7,952 bases of DNA from IDS-8 sp035304285 (GCA_035304285.1 DATGQI010000111.1:1-7952), one strand, 5' to 3'; shown: positions 1 to 6,968, counted from the stretch's first letter. The notes: generated by a model not told the origin, from the letters alone. A program made the numbers and translations.

Positions 1-17
1 ACCGTGCATCCAATGGG

Positions 18-1052
18 TCAGGAAGTCGACGCGCCGCAGGACTGGCGTACTACCAGCGTCGGCGGCAACAGCGAGGATTCTACCGGCTCGCCCTCGATCA
101 GCTTGATCAGGTTCGTGACCAGCAGTTCACCGGCGCGTGCCGTGTCCTGGTGCACGGTTGTCAAACCGGGGTTTACATAGGACGCGGCCGGTATATCGTC
201 GAAACCGACGACGCTGACATTCCGCGGCACGTCGAGACCCGCGTCCTGTAGCGCCCGGATGGCGCCGATCGCGATCAGGTCGCTGGCGGCGAAGATACCG
301 TCGACCTGCTTGCCGGTTTTCAGTAACAGAGTCGCCGCGGCAGACCCGGAGCTCTCCTGGTTGTCGGCATCGACCCGCAGGTCGGGGTCCGGCGCGATAC
401 CTGCGCTTTGCAGCGCCCGCAGGTAGCCCCGGTGCCGATGCTCGAACTCCGGGCAATGTTCGGAGGCACCGCCCAAGAACGCGATGTGCCTGCGGCCGAG
501 GCCAACCAGGTGCTGCGTTGCCCGAAACGCGCCGCCGATGTTGTCACAGCCGAGATAGTGGCCGGGCTGCTCGTCGATGATCGGGCCCCAGATGATGAAG
601 TGCGCGCCCGCTTCCGCAAGCGCTTTCAGCTTTTCCCCATAGGTAACGTAATCGCCATAACCGAGCAGGATGATGCCGTCGGCGCGATGACTCGCTTCGT
701 ACCTGCCATGCCAGTGATTGCTCAGTTGCTGGAACGACACGAGCACGTCGTAATCGATACTGGCGGCGGCGCGGGTGATGCTGCCGAGCATCGAGAGGAA
801 GAACGGGTTGATCTGCGAGTCGTCAGACGTCGGGTCTTCGAAAAGCAGTAACGCGATCGTGCGGCTTTGCCTTGTGCGCAGCCCGGCGGCGTGTTTGTCG
901 ACTCGATAGTTGAGTTGCTCGGCGATGTCGTGGATTCGCTGCCGGGTCTCCGGCCGCACGAGAGGGCTGTTGCGCAAGGCGCGCGACACGGTCGCCTGCG
1001 ATACGCCGGCTTCGAACGCGATGTCCCGCGATGTAGGTTTAGGTGCTTTCAT
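18..1052 (-). CDS. LacI-family transcriptional regulator
   Basis: This 344-residue protein has the full LacI/GalR layout. An N-terminal helix-turn-helix covers about residues 7-26 (TSRDIAFEAGVSQATVSRAL). A hinge-helix region follows at about 50-63 (HAAGLRTRQS), then a periplasmic-binding-protein-like sensor domain from about 65 to the end. That domain carries the family signature near its C-terminus (ASDLIAIGAIRALQDAG, then VSVVGFDDIP). Family members are dimeric repressors, sometimes activators, whose DNA binding is changed by a sugar or sugar phosphate. I start at the ATG at 1052, which places the helix-turn-helix at the usual distance from the N-terminus. A weak AGAAG Shine-Dalgarno lies 9 bases upstream. 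An upstream ATG at 1103 would add 17 residues with no family match. The gene is last in the receptor, beta-glucosidase, regulator order, 149 bases after GH3, so it is inferred to be the local regulator of that cluster. The ligand and operator are unknown. The stop codon is TGA at 18-20, so the gene is complete. Confidence 0.93.
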   Translation of the reverse strand: MKAPKPTSRDIAFEAGVSQATVSRALRNSPLVRPETRQRIHDIAEQLNYRVDKHAAGLRTRQSRTIALLLFEDPTSDDSQINPFFLSMLGSITRAAASIDYDVLVSFQQLSNHWHGRYEASHRADGIILLGYGDYVTYGEKLKALAEAGAHFIIWGPIIDEQPGHYLGCDNIGGAFRATQHLVGLGRRHIAFLGGASEHCPEFEHRHRGYLRALQSAGIAPDPDLRVDADNQESSGSAAATLLLKTGKQVDGIFAASDLIAIGAIRALQDAGLDVPRNVSVVGFDDIPAASYVNPGLTTVHQDTARAGELLVTNLIKLIEGEPVESSLLPPTLVVRQSCGASTS

Positions 1053-1100
1053 CCAGCAATTCTTCTGCCGCTTGCGCGGAAGGCACTGGAGTAAACCTAC
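1033..1100. repeat. 9-bp inverted repeat bracketing the lacI-type start codon
   Basis: GTAGGTTTA at 1033-1041 is the exact reverse complement of TAAACCTAC at 1092-1100. The arms are 50 bases apart and lie either side of the regulator's ATG at 1050-1052. They could pair in the mRNA and enclose the ribosome-binding site, or be half-sites for autoregulation. A chance match is also plausible. Confidence 0.3.
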
Positions 1101-1128
1101 CACGCCTGGCCGCGGGTGGAACAGAGCG

Positions 1129-1154
1129 CTGTAGGAGCGCCTCCCATGGGCGAC
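1129..1154 (+). repeat. REP element 1 (GTAG head, diverged stem)
   Basis: This 26-base copy has the conserved head CTGTAGGAG and tail GGGCGAC. The stem is diverged, with at least two mismatches against the GCCCGC/GCGGGC form seen in the other copies. It sits between the regulator and GH3 and is oriented tail-to-tail with REP 2, from which it is separated by 27 bases. The pair resembles a BIME-type doublet. Confidence 0.75.
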
Positions 1155-1181
1155 TGTCGGCAGCGCAAATCCCGAGGTAAT

Positions 1182-1207
1182 GTCGCCCGCGGGGCGGGCT
1201 CCTACAG
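1182..1207 (-). repeat. REP element 2 (GTAG head), overlapping the GH3 stop codon
   Basis: A perfect 6-bp stem, GCCCGC (1185-1190) and GCGGGC (1194-1199), encloses a 3-base loop. Read on the minus strand the element starts with the head CTGTAGGAG at 1207-1199. The GH3 reading frame runs into this head: CTG is its last codon (Leu779) and TAG at 1204-1202 is its stop. Confidence 0.85.
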
Positions 1208-3541
1208 CGGGGCGTCGCTTACGGAAACGTCTTCGGTGAGGCGGAAGTCGGCTTCCAGGAGTTCCTCCGAGTTGCCGCCGACGAAAACCTTGAAACTACC
1301 GGCTTCGGCGCCGTAGCTCATGTCCTGCCGGTGGAACGCGAGATCCGACGGCTCGAGCGTGAATTCGACCGATCGACTTTCCCCGGCCGCAAGCGAGATC
1401 TTGTCGAAACCTTTCAGTTCCTTCACCGGTCGCGTCACCGAGCCGACCATGTCTCGCGTGTACAGCTGCACCACTTCCTCTCCGTCTACGTCGCCGGAGT
1501 TGGTTACCCGCACACTCACGGCAATGCTGTCGCCCTCGCCCATTGCCTCCCGGTCCAGCGCGAGGTCGGAGTAGTTGAACTCGGTATAGCTTAAGCCGTA
1601 GCCGAACGGGTAAAGCGGGCTGTTCGGCGTCGCGAGGTAACGCGACTTGTACTTCTGCTCCGCGGCTCCCGCATCGTACGGGCGTCCGGTGTTTTTCATG
1701 TTGTAGTAGATGGGCACCTGGCCCACGTTACGCGGGAAGGTGACGGGCAATCTTCCGGAAGGGTTATAGTCGCCGAAAAGGACGTCCGCGATCGCATGCC
1801 CTCCTTGCGTACCGGCGTACCAGGTCTCGAGAATCGCGTGGATGTTCTCGTCCGCCCACTCGAGCTCAAGCGGCCTGCCGTTCATCAACACCAGCACCAC
1901 CGGCTTGCCGAGCTTGCGCAGTTCCTTAAGCAGCTCTACCTGGTTGCCCGGCAGCTCGAGCGAGGTGCGACTCGCAGCTTCGCCGGTCATGTCCCACCGC
2001 TCACCCATCGCGGCGATGATGACATCGGCGCGGTTCGCTGCCGCGAGCGCCGGCTCGAAACCGGAGCGATCGCCCTCATCCTCGAACCGGTAGCTCGCAC
2101 CCTTTTCGAAGTGAATTTCTGCCTGCTCGCCAAGCCGTTCCCGAATTGCCTCGAGCAAGGTCACCGGCCGGTCCTCGCGTTCGCCGGCCGCGGACCAGGA
2201 GCCGATCATGTCGGCTTCACTGTCTGCCAGGGGGCCTATGACCGCCAAAGAGATATCGGTACGCAGCGGCAGCAGGTCCCTCTCGTTCTTCAGCAGCACG
2301 ATCGATTTGCGTGCTACGTCCCGCGCCGCCTCGAGGTGCTCATCCGCGTATATCGCTGCGGCTTCCCTTGCTTCATTGGAATAGCGGTAGGGGTCTTCGA
2401 ACAGTCCGAGACGGTATTTCATCTCGAGGATGCGCCGCACCGCGGCGTCTATGGTTTCGACGTCGACACGCCCTTGCTCCACGAGACCCGGGAGGTGCTT
2501 CATGAAGGTTGCACCCTGCATGTCCATGTCCACGCCGGCGTTGATCGAGAGCTCGGCGGCGTGCTTTTCATCGCGCGCGAAGCCGTGCGGCACGAGTTCG
2601 TTCACAGAAGTGTAGTCGGACACCACGAATCCGTCGAAGCGCCAGCGGTTACGCAGGATCTCCGTCAGCAGGTAGTGGTTCGCTGTAGCGGGGACGCCGT
2701 TCAGGTCGTTGAACGACGTCATGTAGGTTGCCACACCCGCTTCGCTCGCTGCGCGGAAGGGCGGCAGGTACGTATCCCACAGCTCGCGCAGCGACATATC
2801 GGTGGTGTGATAGTCCCGTCCCGCCTGCGCCTGTCCATACGCCGCGTAATGTTTCGCAGTGGCAAGGATGGTGTCGACCGCTGCAAGGTTTTCACCCTGG
2901 AAGCCGCGGACCCTTGCCTTTGCAATCTCGCTGCCGAGGTAGGCGTCTTCACCGGCGCCTTCCGAAATCCGCCCCCAGCGCGGGTCGCGGGCGATGTCGA
3001 CCATGGGCGCGAACGTCCAGTGCAGACCGGACGCGGACGCCTCGATGGCGGCGACTCTCGAGCCGGTTTCAATTGCCTCGAGGTCCCACGAGGCAGCTTC
3101 GCCAAGCGAGATCGGGAAGATGGTCTTGTGGCCGTGGATGACGTCGTAGCCGAACAGCAGCGGAATGCCGAGGCGAGTCTCCTCCACCGCCAGCCTCTGC
3201 AAAGCACGCGTGAATGCCGCGGTGTGCGCATTGAAAATCGCGCCTACGTTGCCGGCTCGCACGTCCTCCTGGTATCCCTCGCGAAGAGTCGGGCCGGTGA
3301 CATCCCAGTCGCTGCTCAGCAGGTTCAGCTGGCCGATCTTTTCCTTTAGTGTCATGCGGGACATGAGTTCGGCGATGAAGCTCGCCATGTCGGCTTCGCC
3401 GGGTTGTCGATCAGAAATCGCTGCAGGGTTTGCCCGCGCCTGGCCGGTCGCCTGCTGGGCACCGGCGGCTCCCGGGATCAGGAGCGCGATACTCAGGGTT
3501 ACCAGGAGGTTGGCAAGGGTGATTTCGGTACGGTGTGTCAT
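1202..3541 (-). CDS. bglX: Periplasmic beta-glucosidase, glycoside hydrolase family 3 (BglX type)
   Basis: This 779-residue enzyme resembles E. coli BglX along its whole length (about 765 residues, recalled from memory). GH3 beta-glucosidases release terminal beta-linked glucose with retention of configuration. Residues 1-28 look like a Sec signal peptide ending AGA before QQ; there is no lipobox cysteine, so a soluble periplasmic enzyme is expected. The N-terminal TIM barrel (about 55-380) has MTLKEKIGQL, GYDVIHGH, MVDIARDPRWGR, AKHYAAYG and VVSDY. The predicted nucleophile is Asp309. The alpha/beta sandwich (about 410-610) has the predicted acid/base Glu521 in GEAASR, then NGRPLEL, ETWYAGTQGG and FGDYNPSGRLP. 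PFGYGLSYT leads into a fibronectin-III-like C-terminal domain (about 670-765). M1 is chosen because only this start gives a signal peptide, although no clear Shine-Dalgarno precedes it. The gene follows the receptor gene after 183 bases holding two REP elements, and its last codon and stop lie in another REP. Substrate could be cello-, laminari- or related oligosaccharides; this cannot be settled here. Confidence 0.95.
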   Translation of the reverse strand: MTHRTEITLANLLVTLSIALLIPGAAGAQQATGQARANPAAISDRQPGEADMASFIAELMSRMTLKEKIGQLNLLSSDWDVTGPTLREGYQEDVRAGNVGAIFNAHTAAFTRALQRLAVEETRLGIPLLFGYDVIHGHKTIFPISLGEAASWDLEAIETGSRVAAIEASASGLHWTFAPMVDIARDPRWGRISEGAGEDAYLGSEIAKARVRGFQGENLAAVDTILATAKHYAAYGQAQAGRDYHTTDMSLRELWDTYLPPFRAASEAGVATYMTSFNDLNGVPATANHYLLTEILRNRWRFDGFVVSDYTSVNELVPHGFARDEKHAAELSINAGVDMDMQGATFMKHLPGLVEQGRVDVETIDAAVRRILEMKYRLGLFEDPYRYSNEAREAAAIYADEHLEAARDVARKSIVLLKNERDLLPLRTDISLAVIGPLADSEADMIGSWSAAGEREDRPVTLLEAIRERLGEQAEIHFEKGASYRFEDEGDRSGFEPALAAANRADVIIAAMGERWDMTGEAASRTSLELPGNQVELLKELRKLGKPVVLVLMNGRPLELEWADENIHAILETWYAGTQGGHAIADVLFGDYNPSGRLPVTFPRNVGQVPIYYNMKNTGRPYDAGAAEQKYKSRYLATPNSPLYPFGYGLSYTEFNYSDLALDREAMGEGDSIAVSVRVTNSGDVDGEEVVQLYTRDMVGSVTRPVKELKGFDKISLAAGESRSVEFTLEPSDLAFHRQDMSYGAEAGSFKVFVGGNSEELLEADFRLTEDVSVSDAPL

Positions 3542-3580
3542 GGGTTTGTAGATATCGGCCCTGGCAGGATGGGTGGAACG

Positions 3581-3606
3581 GTCGCCCGCGAGGCGGGCTC
3601 GTACAG
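3581..3606 (-). repeat. REP element 3 (head variant GTAC)
   Basis: The stem GCCCGC (3584-3589) and GCGGGC (3593-3598) is perfect with a 3-base loop. The head reads CTGTACGAG on the minus strand, one change from the GTAG head. The element lies in the leader between the receptor stop and the GH3 start, about 40 bases upstream of the GH3 ATG, and faces REP 4 head-to-head. Confidence 0.8.
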
Positions 3607-3608
3607 CC

Positions 3609-3672
3609 CGCGATCAGTACGCATCGCAAGCTGTGCGCCACCCGGGCGAACTCGCGCGATCAGTACGGATCG
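3609..3672. repeat. 18-base direct repeat between REP 3 and REP 4
   Basis: The segments 3609-3626 and 3655-3672 are direct repeats matching at 17 of 18 positions (core CGCGATCAGTACG then C or G then ATCG-type ending). Their starts are 46 bases apart and both lie between the two REP elements. This suggests the spacer is part of a composite repeat unit rather than ordinary leader sequence. Confidence 0.75.
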
Positions 3673-3676
3673 TGTG

Positions 3677-3702
3677 CTGTAGGAGCCCGCCCTGCGCGCG
3701 AC
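3677..3702 (+). repeat. REP element 4 (GTAG head)
   Basis: The head CTGTAGGAG is followed by GCCCGC (3685-3690), a 3-base loop and GCGCGC (3694-3699), so the stem has one mismatch. It begins 22 bases past the receptor stop codon. A hairpin here could protect the 3' end of the receptor message or dampen read-through into GH3; both roles are known for REP elements in enterobacteria but are inferred here. Confidence 0.8.
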
Positions 3703-3724
3703 CGCTTCAAGCAGAGCTCCGCTA

Positions 3725-6700
3725 CTACCAGTCGAACGCGAGAGACAGTTTCGCCGTGCGCGTCGTTCGCACGCTGTCGAGATGGTTGCCGAAGTTCGGG
3801 TTTGGTCCGTTCAGGTCGCCGGGAAACGTATCGAAGGCGCTCCAGTTCCTCGTATTGAACACGTTCAGCACGTCGAGACGCACACGGAGCCCCGACTCCT
3901 CCGGCAGGAAGCCGAAGTTGAACGTTTTCGAAACCGCAAGGTCGAGTTGCCGCGTCTCGGAGTCGTCCGGCTCGATGCGACGCAGGACGCACTGGGTGGG
4001 TCCCGCGAGGCAATCGGTGTACTGGAATGCGATACCGGAGTCAATCGTCAACTTGCCGGACAGCAGCACCTCCCATGGCAAGTCATAGGTGCCCGTTACG
4101 ACCAGGCGGTGGTCCGCGATGCCGACGGCATCCCGGGTACCGTAGCCCTCGATGCTTGGATAGTCGAGCGCAAAGGTATCGTCGAACTTGCGATTCTCCT
4201 CCGCATCAGTAAACGTGTAGGCAAGGGTCAGGCCCCAGTTCTCCTCGTGCGGGCGGTCGAGCTTGACGAAGACGGAATCGGCTTCCGTCTCCAGGTCATT
4301 GCTGGATAGCAGCACGTTGGAGAACCCAGGCGGCGTAAACCCGAACGGCGCTCCCCAGATCGCCCCGGGTTCGAAAAACTCGCCGTTCTCACGCCGGTTG
4401 CCCAGCAGCCAGTTGAAGCCGTTCTTGCTCTCAACATGAGAGACCGTGATGTCGGTATCCCACGCGCCCCAGGTGCTGCGCAAACCGATGCTGAACTGGT
4501 CGGAGTACGGAGTTTTCAGGTCGTTGTTCAGCAGGAATATCTCGGTCGGTGGATTTTCGAGTCCCGTGCTCGCCACCAGCGTGTCCAGGCCTTCCGGTGT
4601 GAGATAGGCGGGATCCCAGGGAACGCAATTCGTTCCCTCACAAGGATTGGCAGGATCGCCTTCGAAGAAGAAAGAAACCCGGCCGAAGGTACCGTTCGTG
4701 ACCTCTAGCTGCACGAAATCGAACTGGTTGCGGTCGTAGGACCGTCCGTAGCCGCCGTAGACGGTATGCATCGCGTCTTCGCCGATGTCGTAGGAAAAGC
4801 CCAGGCGCGGCGCGATATTGTCGTTGTCGTGATCCCGATTGTTCCCGGTGCTGATCCAGTCGTTTATGTCGTAATTGGCATTCGCGATGTTCGGCCAGCT
4901 TTGGAGCGCGGCAACGACGTCGGGTGGAGTCACCCGGTCGACGTAAATGGGTGTCTCCTCGTAGTCCCAGCGAACGCCGATGTTGAGCGTCAGGCGATCC
5001 GTCACGTACCAGTCGTCCTGGATGTACAGGCCCCACTGCGTATTGTCGGTTTCGACGGCGCCGCTTTCAGCGGTCAGCGGCATGCCGAATTCCACCCGGT
5101 GCGGCTGTACCAGTTCGAACGTGCCGGGCCCGTTGAACTCGACGTTATAGAAATACTGCGGGTTCGCCGGCAACTGCTGCAAGGTGTTCAGCGTGATCTT
5201 CTTGTAACTGATCCCGGTCTTTATCGTGTGCCCGCCGAACCACTCCAGGTCCAGCAGGGTGAAGTCGTTCTGGATGCCCCAGCCGTCCTGTCCCTTCCTC
5301 TGCAGGTTCTGGCCGCCGCCGACATTCAGGATCGCCTCATCGGCCGCATTGACCAGCCTTTCGGCGTTACCGTTGGTCAGCGGGTTCGGGCTCCACATTG
5401 AATCCTCGTAGGTCACGCGGAACTCGTTCTGCCAGGCGTCCGTATTCCAGGTGTGCTTGATCTGGACACGCGTGTCTTCCTGGTCGACGCTGCCGCCGAA
5501 GGATTTCGTGCTGACGTTCTCGAAGCCCTGCTCCGAGGTCTCGTCGCGATACTTCACGGAGGCAGAAATATCGTGCGAGTCGTTGATGAACCAGTCCAGC
5601 TTGGCGAAGTAGAGGTCCTCCTTGAATTCCGCAACTTCCCTGCCTACCAGCGCAGCGTACTCCGCCGGTAGCGTCGCGGCGGTAAAGCCTCCGCCGGGGA
5701 CGACATCAACCGGGTCTTCGTTATCCTTCGCCTCGTAGGCGAACAGGAAGTGCAGTTTATCCCGTATGATCGGGCCGGAAACGTTGGCGCCGTACTGCGA
5801 CTGCGAAGAGGCTACCTTCTCCCCGCTCTGCTTCTCCAGCGGCACCGCCGCGCGAAGGTCTTCGTTCGTGTGGTCCCAGAACACGCTGCCACGAAATTCA
5901 TTGGTACCGGATGCCGTAACAGCTGTGATCGCGGTGCTTCCCACGTGCGGGTATTCCGCCTTGTAGTTCTGCGTGATCACCTTGTACTCGGCGATGGCGG
6001 ATTGCGGGAACGGGTTTCCCTTGCTCGTGTCCTGTCCGGTCACGCCGCCTTTTAGCACGTAGTCCTTCTGGCTGACGCCGTCGATGAACACGTTGACGGC
6101 GCGCTGGTGCTGCGCGCCGCCGCGGATGTTGGCGGTGCCGTCGGAGTTCTGCACGAACTGCACACCGGGAGCGAGATCGGCGAACGCGAGAAAGTTGCGG
6201 TTGACCTGCGGCAGCCGGTCCATCATCTCCGGCGTGATCGAGGTGCCAACCTCGCCGCCGGTGAAGGTCTCGACCTGCACCCCTGTCACTACGATCTCCT
6301 CCATCGGCGCCGGGGTCGGCATTCCGGGTTCGGCGATCTGCGGACGCTGCCCGTCCGGCTCGGGCTCGGCGGCAGCCGCACCGATCTGGAAGTTGAGGAC
6401 GGCGCTCTGGCCGACCCGCAGTGTGACCTCTTCGCCTTCGCCCGTGGTCGCCACCTGGATGCGGTAGGTTCCGGGCCGGAGATTCACCATTACGTAAGAA
6501 CCGTCGTTGCCGGTTCTCGTGCTTCGGGACTGCCCGTTGGCGACGTTCACGGCGCGAACGGTAATGCCGCTTGCCGGACCGTCCGGGCTCGAGATGACAC
6601 CGCGAACAGTGGCGCCCTCGACCTGTGCCCACGCCGGCAGTGCCAACAGTGCCAGGGCGAACAGAAGAAATGCGGCAAGGCATAGCCGCTGTACGTCGAA

Positions 6701-6766
6701 GTATGCGCGACGATGCGCTTTGTGTACCAGGGAACGCTTTGTAAGGAATCTGTGCCGGACCAGCAT
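3725..6766 (-). CDS. TonB-dependent outer-membrane receptor with carboxypeptidase-like regulatory domain (Oar-like)
   Basis: This 1013-residue receptor is expected to import a ligand across the outer membrane using TonB-ExbBD energy. A long signal sequence has a basic N-region (about residues 1-27), a hydrophobic core (28-43) and likely cleavage after AWA at 47. Residues 51-128 form a carboxypeptidase-D-like regulatory domain (VRGVISSPDGPASG, GSYVMVNLRPGTYRI). A Pro/Glu-rich linker leads to a TonB box, EEIVVTG, at 156-162. The plug domain (about 170-290) includes NRNFLAFADLAPGV and VNVFIDGVSQKDY. The rest is a beta-barrel ending in aromatic FDW, as usual for outer-membrane proteins. Two short-spaced cysteine pairs (at 4625-4642 and 3989-4012) may be disulfides in surface loops. 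The ATG at 6766 has AGGAG 7 bases upstream; the frame runs back to 7135, but that stretch resembles no family member. The gene is first in the cluster, ahead of GH3 and LacI, with no SusD partner. The regulatory domain and plug sequence suggest the Oar-like branch. Carbohydrate uptake is inferred from the neighbours, not from the receptor itself. Confidence 0.93.
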   Translation of the reverse strand: MLVRHRFLTKRSLVHKAHRRAYFDVQRLCLAAFLLFALALLALPAWAQVEGATVRGVISSPDGPASGITVRAVNVANGQSRSTRTGNDGSYVMVNLRPGTYRIQVATTGEGEEVTLRVGQSAVLNFQIGAAAAEPEPDGQRPQIAEPGMPTPAPMEEIVVTGVQVETFTGGEVGTSITPEMMDRLPQVNRNFLAFADLAPGVQFVQNSDGTANIRGGAQHQRAVNVFIDGVSQKDYVLKGGVTGQDTSKGNPFPQSAIAEYKVITQNYKAEYPHVGSTAITAVTASGTNEFRGSVFWDHTNEDLRAAVPLEKQSGEKVASSQSQYGANVSGPIIRDKLHFLFAYEAKDNEDPVDVVPGGGFTAATLPAEYAALVGREVAEFKEDLYFAKLDWFINDSHDISASVKYRDETSEQGFENVSTKSFGGSVDQEDTRVQIKHTWNTDAWQNEFRVTYEDSMWSPNPLTNGNAERLVNAADEAILNVGGGQNLQRKGQDGWGIQNDFTLLDLEWFGGHTIKTGISYKKITLNTLQQLPANPQYFYNVEFNGPGTFELVQPHRVEFGMPLTAESGAVETDNTQWGLYIQDDWYVTDRLTLNIGVRWDYEETPIYVDRVTPPDVVAALQSWPNIANANYDINDWISTGNNRDHDNDNIAPRLGFSYDIGEDAMHTVYGGYGRSYDRNQFDFVQLEVTNGTFGRVSFFFEGDPANPCEGTNCVPWDPAYLTPEGLDTLVASTGLENPPTEIFLLNNDLKTPYSDQFSIGLRSTWGAWDTDITVSHVESKNGFNWLLGNRRENGEFFEPGAIWGAPFGFTPPGFSNVLLSSNDLETEADSVFVKLDRPHEENWGLTLAYTFTDAEENRKFDDTFALDYPSIEGYGTRDAVGIADHRLVVTGTYDLPWEVLLSGKLTIDSGIAFQYTDCLAGPTQCVLRRIEPDDSETRQLDLAVSKTFNFGFLPEESGLRVRLDVLNVFNTRNWSAFDTFPGDLNGPNPNFGNHLDSVRTTRTAKLSLAFDW

Positions 6767-6773
6767 GACAACA

Positions 6774-6778
6774 CTCCT
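6774..6778 (-). promoter_or_regulatory. Ribosome-binding site of the TonB-dependent receptor
   Basis: AGGAG on the minus strand ends 7 bases before the ATG at 6766. It is the only strong Shine-Dalgarno in the cluster and fixes the start of a gene whose frame stays open for another 123 codons upstream. The signal sequence then begins within 30 residues of this start. Confidence 0.8.
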
Positions 6779-6808
6779 GCGAATGGCGTGTTCATGCTCC
6801 CCCCCGGG

Positions 6809-6830
6809 ACGCCGCTTTTTTGGACGGCGT
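6809..6830 (-). other. Hairpin in the receptor leader
   Basis: ACGCCG at 6809-6814 and CGGCGT at 6825-6830 form a perfect 6-bp stem. On the minus strand the 10-base loop reads TCCAAAAAAG. It lies 43 bases upstream of the receptor start codon, so it would be in the 5' leader if transcription starts further upstream. There is no T-run after the stem in either direction, so it is not an obvious intrinsic terminator. A role in mRNA stability or translation control is possible but untested. Confidence 0.35.
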
Positions 6831-6842
6831 TTGCACACGATC

Positions 6843-6872
6843 ATGGTAGCCCAGTGGTTTGCGAAGGTGCAA
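6843..6872 (-). promoter_or_regulatory. Weak sigma70-like promoter candidate for the receptor
   Basis: On the minus strand TTGCAC (6872-6867) is followed after 18 bases by TACCAT (6848-6843). Each hexamer matches the consensus only partly: 3 of 6 for the -35 and 4 of 6 for the -10. The position is sensible, giving a leader of roughly 70 bases that would include the 6809-6830 hairpin. It is the best-placed candidate I found, but the match is weak. Confidence 0.2.
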
Positions 6873-6910
6873 CTGCGGAGACTAGCGGCAGCGTGTGGTT
6901 CGATATTTCG

Positions 6911-6918
6911 TTGCGCAA
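6911..6918. promoter_or_regulatory. CG-centred palindrome TTGCGCAA, possible LacI-family operator
   Basis: TTGCGCAA is a perfect 8-bp palindrome with the central CG step typical of LacI-family operators. It lies 144 bases upstream of the receptor start. A split version with the same half-sites, TTGC-N6-GCAA, lies at 6859-6872 and overlaps the weak -35 candidate. The palindrome does not extend beyond 8 bp, and sites this short occur by chance, so this is only a pointer to where an operator might be sought. Confidence 0.15.
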
Positions 6919-6943
6919 ATGTGACACGAGCTACGCGAACTCG

Positions 6944-6968
6944 ATCGCCTGTAAGACGGGCTCTACGG
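6944..6968 (-). repeat. REP element 6 (degenerate, one base deleted in the head)
   Basis: On the minus strand this reads as a REP with head CCGTAG-AGC, one G short. The arms are GCCTGT (6947-6952) and ACGGGC (6956-6961), which pair with one G-U wobble in RNA made from the plus strand. It shares the outer CCGTAG with REP 5, so the two may derive from the same variant. Confidence 0.6.

Noticed and set aside
1053..1103. Upstream start at 1103 for the LacI-family regulator
   Set aside because: The added 17 residues precede the normal N-terminal helix-turn-helix and match nothing in the family. The ATG at 1052 places that domain correctly.
1796..3349. A 517-codon open frame on the plus strand, antisense to the beta-glucosidase
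   Set aside because: It mirrors the GH3 gene in a high-GC codon frame, has low-complexity Arg/Val/Gly-rich content and no recognisable domain, whereas the GH3 protein matches its family throughout.
3677..3702. Intrinsic terminator after the receptor gene
   Set aside because: A GC-rich hairpin is present but no T-run follows it in the minus-strand direction. REP identity explains it better.
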